From Vulcanisaeta thermophila (lineage in GTDB: Archaea > Thermoproteota > Thermoprotei > Thermoproteales > Thermocladiaceae), in the NCBI RefSeq assembly GCF_001748385.1, contig NZ_BCLI01000001.1, positions 661,177-725,176 of the forward strand: a stretch of 64,000 nucleotides of DNA, written 5' to 3'. The notes beneath the pieces are model-generated. The model made no database searches and was not told the origin of the DNA. It worked only from the letters and a program-made list of their open reading frames with translations. The translations under genes and the position numbers were made by a program. Positions 24,583 through 33,291 of this stretch are shown in pieces. Each line of letters opens with the position of its first letter. Positions within the stretch are counted from its first letter, which is position 1.

Positions 24583-25827
24583 TCACCCAAGCCAATCCCT
24601 AATGGACCTACTCCCCCTCAATGGAACCCCCACAATATCCTCAAGGGTTTTGAATGCCCCATCCTCATTCCCCACCCTGACCTTCTCGATGATGTCCATT
24701 AACGAACTCACTAAATTCTCGTCATTGAGTTTGGACCTTAGGGCGGTCCTTATTATGTCGTTAATCCCACTGAACGTGCGTACCTCCTCAACAACCCTCT
24801 GGGGCCTCTCTAGGTTAAGCCTCACGTCGACCCAGGACTTGGTGAAGAACCTGCGTAATTCCTGAACCTGGAAGTCCCTGCTTGAGTACCCCCTGGCCAC
24901 CTTACCCTCTATCTCGAGGATTATGTACGCATCCCTTAGGTCCATGTTATTGGCTATGTATGATACGTCACCCCTAACCCTGTCCGGCTTCGCCTCGTCA
25001 TAAACCATCCTAATCCTCACCAACCTCCTCTGGGGCTTCAGGGCTATGCTTCTAACCCTGACGCCGTTACTGCCCACGTCTAGGATTAGGAAGCCCTTGG
25101 GATCCATACCCTTAATCCTGCTTAACCTACTGTCCCTGTACTCGAAGGTTTCGAACTCCCTGGCATCCCATATTTCCAGGGAGCCTGGGTACGTGGCGTT
25201 TAGCCTTGGGTGTTTTAGCCCATGCTCGTGTATGTGCCCCACGGCTATGTAATCAAGGTTTAACTGCAATAGTGGTTTCTCGTTTACCATGAAGACGTCA
25301 ACATTGGGCATGGGGTATACGTAGGGTGCCCCCTCAATGTACTGGTGAATAATGGCTATGTTAAGCCTGCCCTGGGCCATGTGGTTCCTAATGGTTGTGA
25401 AGAGCTTGTTTTGCATGTCCGTGTACACGGTGCCCACACCAATCAACCTAACGTTGTCAATGTCCACATGCCCATCATCCATGTAATTAATCAGGCCCAT
25501 CTGGTGCAGGACAACCAGCGGGTTTTCCGTGGGGTTTATGATTGAGGCGTCATGATTGCCCCTGACGGCGTAGATCCTCATTCCAGCCTCCCTGAGCCTC
25601 ATGAAGCCCCTGATGGCTGTTATGTAGATGCTTGGTGGTGGTCTTTGGGTATCGAATAAGTCGCCACTTATTATCACATGTTCCAAACCCTCCTCCTCAT
25701 GGAGCCTAAGCAATTCATCAACTGCCCTGAGGAATGCCTTGTTATAATCCTCAAGCCTTTCCTCGAGCCCGTACTGCCTATGCCCCAGGTGTATGTCGGA
25801 TAAGTGAGCCAATAGCATGAGCCTCAC
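24583..25827 (-). CDS. mre11: DNA double-strand break repair nuclease Mre11
   Basis: 414 residues. Metallophosphoesterase motifs in order: DIHLGH near residue 11, SGDLFD near 57, RGNHDA near 93, then HQY and GHIHEHG. These build the two-manganese nuclease site. The C-terminal region should hold the capping and Rad50-binding helices. The GTG start overlaps the herA stop (GTGA), giving translational coupling; an ATG three codons in is also possible. Confidence 0.93.
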   Translation of the reverse strand: MRLMLLAHLSDIHLGHRQYGLEERLEDYNKAFLRAVDELLRLHEEEGLEHVIISGDLFDTQRPPPSIYITAIRGFMRLREAGMRIYAVRGNHDASIINPTENPLVVLHQMGLINYMDDGHVDIDNVRLIGVGTVYTDMQNKLFTTIRNHMAQGRLNIAIIHQYIEGAPYVYPMPNVDVFMVNEKPLLQLNLDYIAVGHIHEHGLKHPRLNATYPGSLEIWDAREFETFEYRDSRLSRIKGMDPKGFLILDVGSNGVRVRSIALKPQRRLVRIRMVYDEAKPDRVRGDVSYIANNMDLRDAYIILEIEGKVARGYSSRDFQVQELRRFFTKSWVDVRLNLERPQRVVEEVRTFSGINDIIRTALRSKLNDENLVSSLMDIIEKVRVGNEDGAFKTLEDIVGVPLRGSRSIRDWLG

Positions 25828-27743
25828 TTAATGCTGATGATGTTTTCCTTTATTGCTTTTGCCAGTAGTGCGATTACGTGGGGGCACGGTCTCTCCCTGG
25901 CACCGCATGCCTCACAGTACCAACTCCTCTCCTTAACCCTCACCTCAACATTAACATTGGCAACTCTACCCCTAAGCACCCCGAAACCATACTCCAGCGA
26001 GTCCGTGGAGCCCATCATCGCAATGCCCTCAAGGGCCTCCTGGACCGTAACGTTCGCATTTAATACGTTATTCACGGCATTCCTAACCTCATTTATTGGC
26101 ATGCCATCGACCCTCCAAGCGGTTACTAGGTCTATGTCTGACCCGCCGTAATCCAGGACTCTATTCCTTAATTTAATGACCATGGGCAGTGGTGTTATTG
26201 GCCCCGTGACCACGCCCTCCCCAGTGTCGAGTACCGGTATTAATTGGCTCAGCTCCTGGCTTAGGGCCTCGCTGGCGCTTAGGGTTGCCTGTATGTCCCT
26301 TTGGTTAATGAGCCTTAGGATTAGTTGGCTGTTGCATTGGCTCAGTATGTCTGGGTCCACCCTGGATGGTCTCTGGGTGATCACGACTAGGTAAACCCCG
26401 AATTTCCTACCCTCGGCCGCTATCCTCGAGATTATGCTGAGGCTTAGGGTTTTCCTGGTGGATCTTGGGGGTGCGAATCTATGGGCCTCCTCGAGGATAA
26501 CCACCACTGGGAATGGGTACCTGGGCCCTGGGAGGTTCCTAACGAAATTAACCCTCGCCCTGAACACCCTGGTTAGTATGTGGTATACCACGTGGTCCTG
26601 TATCTCATCACTCACGCCTGCCAGGTTTACGATGGTTACTGAGGATTGCCTAAGGATTTTGTTGAGGGGTAGTGATTTGTATGTGTATAGGTTTAGTCGT
26701 GCCAGCCTCCTTAGGTGTGTCCTCACATTTATCAGTACTGACATCTTGGATTTGGTGTCTATGATCTCCCCAAGCTCCTCCATAACCCCAGTTACCTTAG
26801 CCCTGGCCTCCTCATCCAGTGTTGCGCCATATTTTTTGAGGAGCCTGTCTATTTTTACGTTTCCGCCGTTGTTTAGGAATTCGTTTATTACCCAGATCAT
26901 GTTTCTAATGGTTCCCAACTCTCTCTTCCCCGTGTGTTTCACCAGTAGTTTGATTAGTTTGTGGAGCAGGTAAAGTGCGTACCTTATTTTGTATGCCTTC
27001 TGGGGTATTCCCATGATGTCGGCGAGCACCTCGGGGTTAACCTTGGTTAGGTTGATCCTGTACTTGTAATCACCCACGTTGTAATCCGCCACCCTTATGA
27101 TAGTCACCCTCCCCACGTACTCAGGGCCCAGCTTGTGTATGCTGTCCTTTATGTGTGTGTATTCGCCGTGTGGGTCGAACACGAGTACCGTGGCGCCCTT
27201 CTTCAATAGCTCCTCAATCAAAACCACCGAGGACCAGGTTTTACCGCTTCCCGTGGCCGCTATTATTGCCATGTGCCTCCTCAACCCATTCATGTCTATG
27301 CAAAATGGCACACCCGACCTGGTGGCTAGGCTGCCAATGCATAGGGCCCTCTCCTCGGGCACCTTTATGAATTCCCTAACCATGGACTCATCCGCCAGAT
27401 AGACCGGCGTGCCTATTGGTGGGGCTGTCCTGGGCATGATTATTTTATCACCGAGTTTATAACCGAGCACCAAGACCCTCCCCTGGACCACCTCGACAAG
27501 GCTTTCGCTGGGTATTCCCTCAAGTACCTCGGGTACGTAACCGTCAGTGCCCACTCTGTATGGTTCCCTTCGGATCCATAGTATTTGCCCAAGGACTTTG
27601 GTGTTTATTTCCTTGCCGTCCACGTAGTCCCTTATTGGTACGTAGACGTAGTCGTACCTCGTTACCCTGGCCTCCCTCTTTATGGATATCGCGTAAACCA
27701 ATGGGCTCTCCACATTAACCAGGTAGCCAATCTCATTGGCCAT
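25824..27743 (-). CDS. herA: HerA DNA-translocase with C-terminal SWIM-like zinc finger
   Basis: 639 residues. An N-terminal HAS-barrel (1-110) precedes the FtsK/HerA ATPase core: Walker A ATGSGKTWS near residue 165, Walker B VVVILEEAHRFAPP near residue 430, and the family's ITQRPSRV segment. HerA forms a hexameric translocase that, with NurA, resects DNA ends for Mre11-Rad50. Unusually, about 110 extra residues follow the core and end in Cys610-x2-Cys613-x6-Cys620-x-His622 with a VIALL helix, a SWIM-like finger. Sulfolobus HerA is about 500 residues. First gene of the operon; no nurA gene is recognised in this window. Confidence 0.9.
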   Translation of the reverse strand: MANEIGYLVNVESPLVYAISIKREARVTRYDYVYVPIRDYVDGKEINTKVLGQILWIRREPYRVGTDGYVPEVLEGIPSESLVEVVQGRVLVLGYKLGDKIIMPRTAPPIGTPVYLADESMVREFIKVPEERALCIGSLATRSGVPFCIDMNGLRRHMAIIAATGSGKTWSSVVLIEELLKKGATVLVFDPHGEYTHIKDSIHKLGPEYVGRVTIIRVADYNVGDYKYRINLTKVNPEVLADIMGIPQKAYKIRYALYLLHKLIKLLVKHTGKRELGTIRNMIWVINEFLNNGGNVKIDRLLKKYGATLDEEARAKVTGVMEELGEIIDTKSKMSVLINVRTHLRRLARLNLYTYKSLPLNKILRQSSVTIVNLAGVSDEIQDHVVYHILTRVFRARVNFVRNLPGPRYPFPVVVILEEAHRFAPPRSTRKTLSLSIISRIAAEGRKFGVYLVVITQRPSRVDPDILSQCNSQLILRLINQRDIQATLSASEALSQELSQLIPVLDTGEGVVTGPITPLPMVIKLRNRVLDYGGSDIDLVTAWRVDGMPINEVRNAVNNVLNANVTVQEALEGIAMMGSTDSLEYGFGVLRGRVANVNVEVRVKERSWYCEACGARERPCPHVIALLAKAIKENIISIK

Positions 27744-27854
27744 GCCTCATTACCGTTATGTGTTTGGGTGTATTTAAGGTGGTGTTTACAGGGTTTCAGC
27801 GGGCTTTGGTGAAAGTTTTGCTTTAGGTTTTTTACCCTATGCGTTGCAAGCACC

Positions 27855-28976
27855 ATGGTGCCCTTCTGCCCCAGGTGTGGCTATGAGGGCCCAGGGAATA
27901 GGTGCCCCAGGTGTGGATTCCCGATGCTACTTAAGCCCAGGGGGCCGCTTAGGATTAGGGATGACGTGCCCAATATCTGGAGGTACTCCTCAGCCCTGAA
28001 TTTTGGTGGGCGCTTTGTGACCCTTAACGAGGGGTTGACCCCACTGAGGAGGGTTGGTGGTGTTTTGGTTAAGGATGAGTCCAGGAACCCCAGTGGCTCT
28101 TTCATGGATAGGGGCTCCGTGGTCTTCATGAGTAATTACGGCGGTGGTGGGTTAGTTATGAATTTCCAGGAGGACTTCACGCTATCCATGGCCATGTACG
28201 CGGACGCCCTGGGTATTAATGTCGAGGTTTACCTGGGGATTGACGAGCCCGTGGAGTACACGGAGCTCCTTAGGTTGCTTACCCTGGGTAATGTGAGGGT
28301 TCGCTTTGGTGTTGGTGATGGTGTTGTTTCTTACGGTGACCCCCTGATACTCGATGGTATTAAGTCCATCGCCTACGAACTCTACGAACAACTGGGTAAC
28401 TTTGAGGGTGTTGTTCTACCCATGGAGAGAGGTTTCCTGTCCCTGGCCATTTACGAGGGCTTTAGGGAGTTGAGGGAGTGGGGTTATATCGATGGGGTTC
28501 CTAGGTTTGTGCTTGCAACTCACGGCTCGGTGGTTAATAATGAGGTTATTAATTGGTTGGTGAGTAGGGGTGCCAGGGTGGTGGGTGTTGATGATCGTGA
28601 GATCACCAAGTCAGTGGTGGAGCTCTCGAGGTATGGAATATACGCGAAGCCCATATCGGCGACAGCCTACGCTGTGGGTAAGTCGTTGGCTAGGGACTAC
28701 GTGGTTTTGATAACGGGTTCTGGGCTTAGGGAGTTTAGGCGTAATTGGAGGTTTGGTGGGTTAACGGCGCTGCAGAGGAGGATTTTGTCGGTCATGCCCA
28801 GTGGGGCTCGGTTAACTGCCTATGAGGTTTGGCAGAGGCTTGGTGGTTCCCACAGTGTTCAGGGTGTTTATAAGGCGTTGGACTCCCTGGTTAGGAGGGG
28901 GTTGGTTCGTGTGGATTATGAGGTTAGGGGTGGTAGGAAGGTTAGGGTTTATTTGTTAAGCAATAATTATAAATAA
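27855..28976 (+). CDS. Threonine-synthase-like pseudoenzyme with C-terminal winged helix
   Basis: 373 residues. An N-terminal zinc ribbon (Cys5, Cys8, Cys17, Cys20) and a fold-type II PLP scaffold (NEGLTPL; KDESRNPSGSF) resemble archaeal threonine synthase. The PLP-binding Lys expected in SFKDRG is Met84. The substrate-loop SxGN motif and the phosphate-binding glycine loop are also missing (VMNFQEDFT; PMERGFL). Catalysis is therefore very unlikely. Residues 305-373 form a winged-helix domain (LTAYEVWQRLGGSHSVQGVY, then a RRGLVRV wing), suggesting a DNA-binding sensor of an amino acid or related ligand. Divergent from herA. Confidence 0.75.
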   Translation: MVPFCPRCGYEGPGNRCPRCGFPMLLKPRGPLRIRDDVPNIWRYSSALNFGGRFVTLNEGLTPLRRVGGVLVKDESRNPSGSFMDRGSVVFMSNYGGGGLVMNFQEDFTLSMAMYADALGINVEVYLGIDEPVEYTELLRLLTLGNVRVRFGVGDGVVSYGDPLILDGIKSIAYELYEQLGNFEGVVLPMERGFLSLAIYEGFRELREWGYIDGVPRFVLATHGSVVNNEVINWLVSRGARVVGVDDREITKSVVELSRYGIYAKPISATAYAVGKSLARDYVVLITGSGLREFRRNWRFGGLTALQRRILSVMPSGARLTAYEVWQRLGGSHSVQGVYKALDSLVRRGLVRVDYEVRGGRKVRVYLLSNNYK

Positions 28977-29053
28977 TTATAAATAATCGAAGAAAGATTA
29001 TGAGCATTTTTCGAGCAATAAAAATTATAAATACTACAGTTAATTATGGGGTG

Positions 29054-29941
29054 ATGGAGCGTTTACCCGCCACATACACGGCGGTGCTGAATGCCCTGGT
29101 GGACATTTACGTGAGCACTAAGAAGGCCGTTAAGTCTAAGGACATTGCCGATAGGCTTGGTATTAATGAGGGGACCGTGAGGAATGTAATGGTTGCCCTA
29201 AAGGCCATGGGTTACATAGAGTCTAAGACGGGCCCGTATGGTGGTTACATACCCACTCAGAAGGCCCTGGAGTACATTAAGATGCCTGGTACGTCCATGT
29301 TCGCCTTCGATGTGGCCCCGGTCTTCATTAATAAGCTTCAGTCCAACATATACGTTACGGGTATTGAGCTCCTGGACATTATTAACCCATTCACCAACAG
29401 GGCATTGGTCCGTGTCCTCGGGGATCTTAGGAATGTTAAGATTGGGGATAGTATTAGGATTGGGCCCACTGTGAATAGTAGGGTTATTATTGAGGGTGTG
29501 ATTACTGAGAAGAATGAGGGGCTTAAGGAGTTGGTCGTGGTCATTAACAAGTTGATTGCAATACCCAAGGTTAAGGTTGAGGAGGTTATGAGCAGGAACA
29601 TCATAACCATAGAGCAGGACGCCCCATTAACCGAGGCAGCCAGGATATTTAGTAGTAAGAAGATTAGGGCGTTGCCCGTGGTTGATGGTGAGGGTAGGAT
29701 TGTGGGCTTAATAACAACTAGCGAGGTTGCCAAGGCGTTTTATGAGGGTGATTTAAAGGCGAGGGTTTCTGAATACATGAGGAGAGATGTGCCTATGATT
29801 GACAAGGATAGTGATATTTACGATGCCATGAGGTCCATGCTCATTAATAAGATTGGCAGGTTAATAGTAACCAGTGGTGGGAAGCCCGTGGGCATAATAA
29901 CAAGGACAGACATACTGCACTACCTGGCGTCGGTGGATTGA
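29054..29941 (+). CDS. HTH-CBS transcriptional regulator
   Basis: 295 residues from ATG 29054, chosen because AAATTATAAATA (29022-29033) lies about 26 bp upstream; an earlier ATG at 29000 lies before that TATA box. N-terminal winged helix (KSKDIADRLGINEGTVRN, then GYIESK), a central domain, and two CBS motifs (VEEVMSRNIITI...ALPVV..GRIVGLIT; VSEYMRRDVPMI...GRLIV..GKPVGIITRTDIL). CBS pairs bind adenine nucleotides or SAM. Its stop overlaps the next start (TGATG), indicating an operon with the zinc-finger gene. Confidence 0.85.
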   Translation: MERLPATYTAVLNALVDIYVSTKKAVKSKDIADRLGINEGTVRNVMVALKAMGYIESKTGPYGGYIPTQKALEYIKMPGTSMFAFDVAPVFINKLQSNIYVTGIELLDIINPFTNRALVRVLGDLRNVKIGDSIRIGPTVNSRVIIEGVITEKNEGLKELVVVINKLIAIPKVKVEEVMSRNIITIEQDAPLTEAARIFSSKKIRALPVVDGEGRIVGLITTSEVAKAFYEGDLKARVSEYMRRDVPMIDKDSDIYDAMRSMLINKIGRLIVTSGGKPVGIITRTDILHYLASVD

Positions 29942-30204
29942 TGAGGTGCCAGGTCTGCGATGAGCTTGAGGCCCATCATAAGTGCAGGGTCTGTGGAAGG
30001 GTTGTTTGTGACCTAGACTTCAATAAGGAGCTGAACGTTTGTAGGGTGTGTGAAGCAACGCTTTGCCAGGTTTGCCGTAGCAGGCTAGCCGTGGGCCACT
30101 GCGTCAACTGCGCTAGGACCGTTTGTCGAGTTGATAGTGTTAGGTTTGGGCTTGGTAGGCTTTGTATCGAATGCGCGGCTGCGTTCGGGGTTTTGAGGAG
30201 GTAA
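29941..30204 (+). CDS. Small Cys-rich B-box-like zinc protein
   Basis: 87 residues with six Cys pairs: CQVC, CRVC, CRVC, CQVC, CVNC and a final CIEC, interspersed with single Cys/His ligands (VVCDLD, TVCRVD). This is the pattern of tandem B-box or RING-like zinc ribbons. Likely a protein- or RNA-interaction module. Translationally coupled to the HTH-CBS gene. Confidence 0.7.
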   Translation: MRCQVCDELEAHHKCRVCGRVVCDLDFNKELNVCRVCEATLCQVCRSRLAVGHCVNCARTVCRVDSVRFGLGRLCIECAAAFGVLRR

Positions 30205-30236
30205 GTAATTAAAGTGGGGCATTAACCAGGGACTCA

Positions 30237-30620
30237 ATGGCCCAGTCGGGCACGGGTCAGGAGAAGCCTAGCGAGAGGAAGCAGGAGAGGAAGTTGTTAA
30301 TACCCAGCTTCCTAACACCCAGCGGTATTAAGGGTGAGGAGGAGAGGAAGAGGAGTGAGAGGAGGCTTAGGATTAGGCGTAGGGGTGATGTGGATGAGGG
30401 TAAAGCTAAGATGAACCCCGAGGTCATGAGGGAGTTGAGCATCACGGATAAGGTCGAGGTCGTCCTGGTGGGTGGTGGCTCCAGGGAGAGGAGGTACGTA
30501 TTCACCGTGATACCCAGCGATGATGTCCCTAGGAATGAGGTTTGGTGCAATGAGGAGGAGATGAGGAGACTTGGTGTTGCGGATAATAGTATTGCAACAG
30601 TGAGGGCGCCCAGGTTATGA
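30237..30620 (+). CDS. Small protein with Lys/Arg-rich N-terminus and barrel-like domain
   Basis: 127 residues. The first 60 are charged and disordered-looking. Residues 60-127 resemble a double-psi-barrel-like fold (MNPEVMRELSITDKVEVVLV...NEEEMRRLGVADNSIATVRAP), as in Cdc48 N-domains. It overlaps the start of the tRNA endonuclease gene by 4 bp, so it may take part in RNA processing. Unassigned family. Confidence 0.65.
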   Translation: MAQSGTGQEKPSERKQERKLLIPSFLTPSGIKGEEERKRSERRLRIRRRGDVDEGKAKMNPEVMRELSITDKVEVVLVGGGSRERRYVFTVIPSDDVPRNEVWCNEEEMRRLGVADNSIATVRAPRL

Positions 30621-31180
30621 CCATGGCGTTCAAGGGCTACCTAGTGGGTAATGCCGTGGTTATACCGTCAATTGAGGACTCCAGGAAACTATACTCCATG
30701 GGGTTTTATGGGAAGTTCCTGGGTAGGGATAAGGTTAGGATTAACGAGGTCAACAGCGTAAACACGCCCCTAATACTATCCATTGTGGAGGCCCTGTACC
30801 TAGTGGATAAGGGCTTACTGAGGGTCTTCACGACAGACGGCAAGCCCCTGGGTAGGGATGACCTGGTTATGGTTGGTAGGGAGAGTATTGCCAATTTTGA
30901 CAATGTATACGCAATATATAGGGAGTTGAGGGATGGCGGGTTCATAATAAAGAGCGGGCTTAAGTTCGGCTCCCTATTCGCGGTTTACGAGAAGGGCCCG
31001 GGTATTGACCACGCACCCGTGCTCCTCCACTTCGTGGAGCCCAGGAGGGCCGTGACCGCCCTGGACATAACCAGAGCCGCCAGGCTTAGCCACAGTGTTA
31101 ATAAGAGGTTTGTGATGGCCACTTACAATGAGGCTGATGGGAGGATTCACTACGTGGCCTTTGAGTGGTGGGTTCCCTAA
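30617..31180 (+). CDS. endA: tRNA-splicing endonuclease
   Basis: 187 residues with the catalytic triad of the EndA family: Tyr124 (FAVYEKG), His132 (GIDHAPV) and Lys163 (VNKRFVMA). It cuts bulge-helix-bulge motifs to excise introns from tRNAs, which are numerous in Thermoproteales. It is the catalytic-subunit type; a structural subunit is expected elsewhere. ATG 30617 overlaps the preceding stop. Confidence 0.9.
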   Translation: MTMAFKGYLVGNAVVIPSIEDSRKLYSMGFYGKFLGRDKVRINEVNSVNTPLILSIVEALYLVDKGLLRVFTTDGKPLGRDDLVMVGRESIANFDNVYAIYRELRDGGFIIKSGLKFGSLFAVYEKGPGIDHAPVLLHFVEPRRAVTALDITRAARLSHSVNKRFVMATYNEADGRIHYVAFEWWVP

Positions 31181-31367
31181 CCCCTCATCTATGCTTCGTC
31201 AGTGCGCAGGGCTTATCATCATTCATTCTGGTCCGTCCCCATGTCATCACACGTATTGATAAGGTCAACCCACTTAAATGCCTTTTCATTAGTAGCCTTA
31301 AACCTATGAACTCCCTAAGGAAACCATAACATGGGGAACCCAAAGGATTATTGTTGAAACCACCGGG

Positions 31368-32105
31368 CTACTTAATTGATGCCAGGGCCTTAAACACGGC
31401 CTGACCAACCCTCTCCATAACAGGTCCCAACTCCTGTGCCGTTAGGAACCTCCCACCCCTACCCTCAGTGAGGTTGTTACTAACCACGAGCACGGCACCT
31501 GTTTTAACGCCCCTGAGCATGCCCAGGATGAATAATATGGCCGTTTCCATCTCAACCCCCAGGAAGCCCCTGGAGCCCAGGACGCTCACTAGGTCCTCCT
31601 CCGCATAGAATGCATCACTACTGTAGACAGGGCCCACAAAAACCCTCAACCCAATACCCTCCAATTGCCTGAGTAATTCCATGGTCACCTCCGGGCTTGG
31701 GACCGCTGGGTAGCAAATGTGGGGCCCGAGGTACTGCGTGTATATTCCTCCGTAGTTATAGGCAGAGCCCGTGGGCACCACCACATCGCCAATGCCCACG
31801 TCCCTCCTCAGGGAACCCACAGTGCCCAGCCTAATTATTACCCTGGCGCCCATGCTTATTAACTCCTCAATGACTATGGACGCGGATGGGGCTCCAATGC
31901 CGTGGGTGGCCACCGTGATCCCAACACCATCGTACTCGCCGGTGTATGTTATGAAGCCCCTATTCTCATTAACAAGCCTCGAGCCCCTAAGCATGGAGCT
32001 CAGCAACCTGGCCCTATCTGGGTCACCAACTATAACAACCCTGTCACTAACATCGCCAGGGTTGACCCTCAGGTGTATTGGATCCGTTGGTGCGTTCCTG
32101 GGCAT
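31368..32105 (-). CDS. Nucleoside phosphorylase (uridine/purine family)
   Basis: 245 residues of the PNP/UDP phosphorylase family: VIVGDPDRA near the N-terminus (phosphate site), THGIGAPSASI, IRLGTVGSL, and the GVEMETA substrate motif. It cleaves nucleosides with phosphate to free base and ribose-1-phosphate for salvage. The 187 bp between it and the convergent endA hold no gene. Confidence 0.88.
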   Translation of the reverse strand: MPRNAPTDPIHLRVNPGDVSDRVVIVGDPDRARLLSSMLRGSRLVNENRGFITYTGEYDGVGITVATHGIGAPSASIVIEELISMGARVIIRLGTVGSLRRDVGIGDVVVPTGSAYNYGGIYTQYLGPHICYPAVPSPEVTMELLRQLEGIGLRVFVGPVYSSDAFYAEEDLVSVLGSRGFLGVEMETAILFILGMLRGVKTGAVLVVSNNLTEGRGGRFLTAQELGPVMERVGQAVFKALASIK

Positions 32106-32173
32106 TGTGTGGTTGATTAATTGATTAATTTAAGGCTTACCGTGAAGCCCGTGGATTTCGCGGGGATTGATGA

Positions 32174-33256
32174 TTATGAGTTTGGTGTTATTACGGGGGT
32201 TTTGCCAAAGTCCCCTAGGTTTGTTTCCCCCTGGTCTGGTGTGGGTATTATCCTCATGCCCATGGTCCTCCTCTTGATGGTGGTTATTACGTGTAGGTCC
32301 TCCACAATGCCCCTTATGGCGCTTATGTATTGGGTGTTTATGGGTACCATGTCGATGCCTGCCACGCAGGTTGTTGTGTATTGTATTAATTTGCCCATGG
32401 TCACCAGGCCCTCCCTGACTCTGTCCTTCAGTTTCTCATCCTCGGCCACGGGGAGCATTACCTCATTGAAGCCTGTGGACACTATGGATTTGGAGGCCTC
32501 CCAAATGGCCTTATTAATGCTGTGAATGGCACTCAGCGTTCCTGGCTCACCAAACCTAATGTGGAACCTGTCTTCAATGACCTCCACCACTGATTCCTCA
32601 CCCCATGGTGATAGTGACGTGTCTATGCCTAGGTAATCCACGTTCAATTCCTCGGCAATCTCCCTACCCAACCTCTCCGCGGTCCTAAAAACCCCCTCCA
32701 TAACCCTCACCAAATCCCCACCACCCAGTAAATCCCTCGGGTATAGGAGCGATAGGGCCACACCATGCCTATTGCCTATGTTTATGGAGTCGGGGTAGTA
32801 GGGCGTTAGTATGGGCTCGCCAATGAGGGCGGCGACCCTCCTGGACTCAGCCCATTGGTTAAGCTCCACGAGCCTCCTGAGGATGCCCACGTACAGATCA
32901 ACCATCTCATTGAATAATTCCCTGAAATCCCCAACCCAAATGCTCATGTAAGACCCACTCCCCATGAAAACCCTAACCAACCAATCAAGGCTTCGCCTAT
33001 TCATGGGCCCCACGTTTATTGATGAATGAATGAAACCCAGTTTACGAGCCACACTACCCACGCTTGTTATTAACTCCTCACTCCACGAATCCTCCAGGAA
33101 TGGCAGGGTGACCCTCAAGGTCCTAATCTCAACACCGTACTTTGCAGAGACCCTCTGGGCCACGTTCTTAAGCCTTGTTAATTCACCCCTTAACTCCTCG
33201 GGGTTTACATGACCGTCCTGCACCGGGTAGAATAGGGTTACTGCTCTCACAATCAT
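32174..33256 (-). CDS. DUF711 (UPF0210) family protein
   Basis: 360 residues from ATG 33256, with TATA-like CTTAATAAG about 27 bp upstream; GTG 33268 is too close to it. Matches the DUF711 pattern: an early RAVTLFYP segment, FIHSSINVGP, and IGEPILTPYYPDSIN, then later LGIDTSLSPWGEESVVE and an IDMVPI loop. The family has a known fold related to glycyl-radical-like barrels but no settled biochemical role. Confidence 0.8.
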   Translation of the reverse strand: MIVRAVTLFYPVQDGHVNPEELRGELTRLKNVAQRVSAKYGVEIRTLRVTLPFLEDSWSEELITSVGSVARKLGFIHSSINVGPMNRRSLDWLVRVFMGSGSYMSIWVGDFRELFNEMVDLYVGILRRLVELNQWAESRRVAALIGEPILTPYYPDSINIGNRHGVALSLLYPRDLLGGGDLVRVMEGVFRTAERLGREIAEELNVDYLGIDTSLSPWGEESVVEVIEDRFHIRFGEPGTLSAIHSINKAIWEASKSIVSTGFNEVMLPVAEDEKLKDRVREGLVTMGKLIQYTTTCVAGIDMVPINTQYISAIRGIVEDLHVITTIKRRTMGMRIIPTPDQGETNLGDFGKTPVITPNS

Positions 33257-33291
33257 TGAAGGATCCACTCTAAAGTCCTTATTAAGTATTA

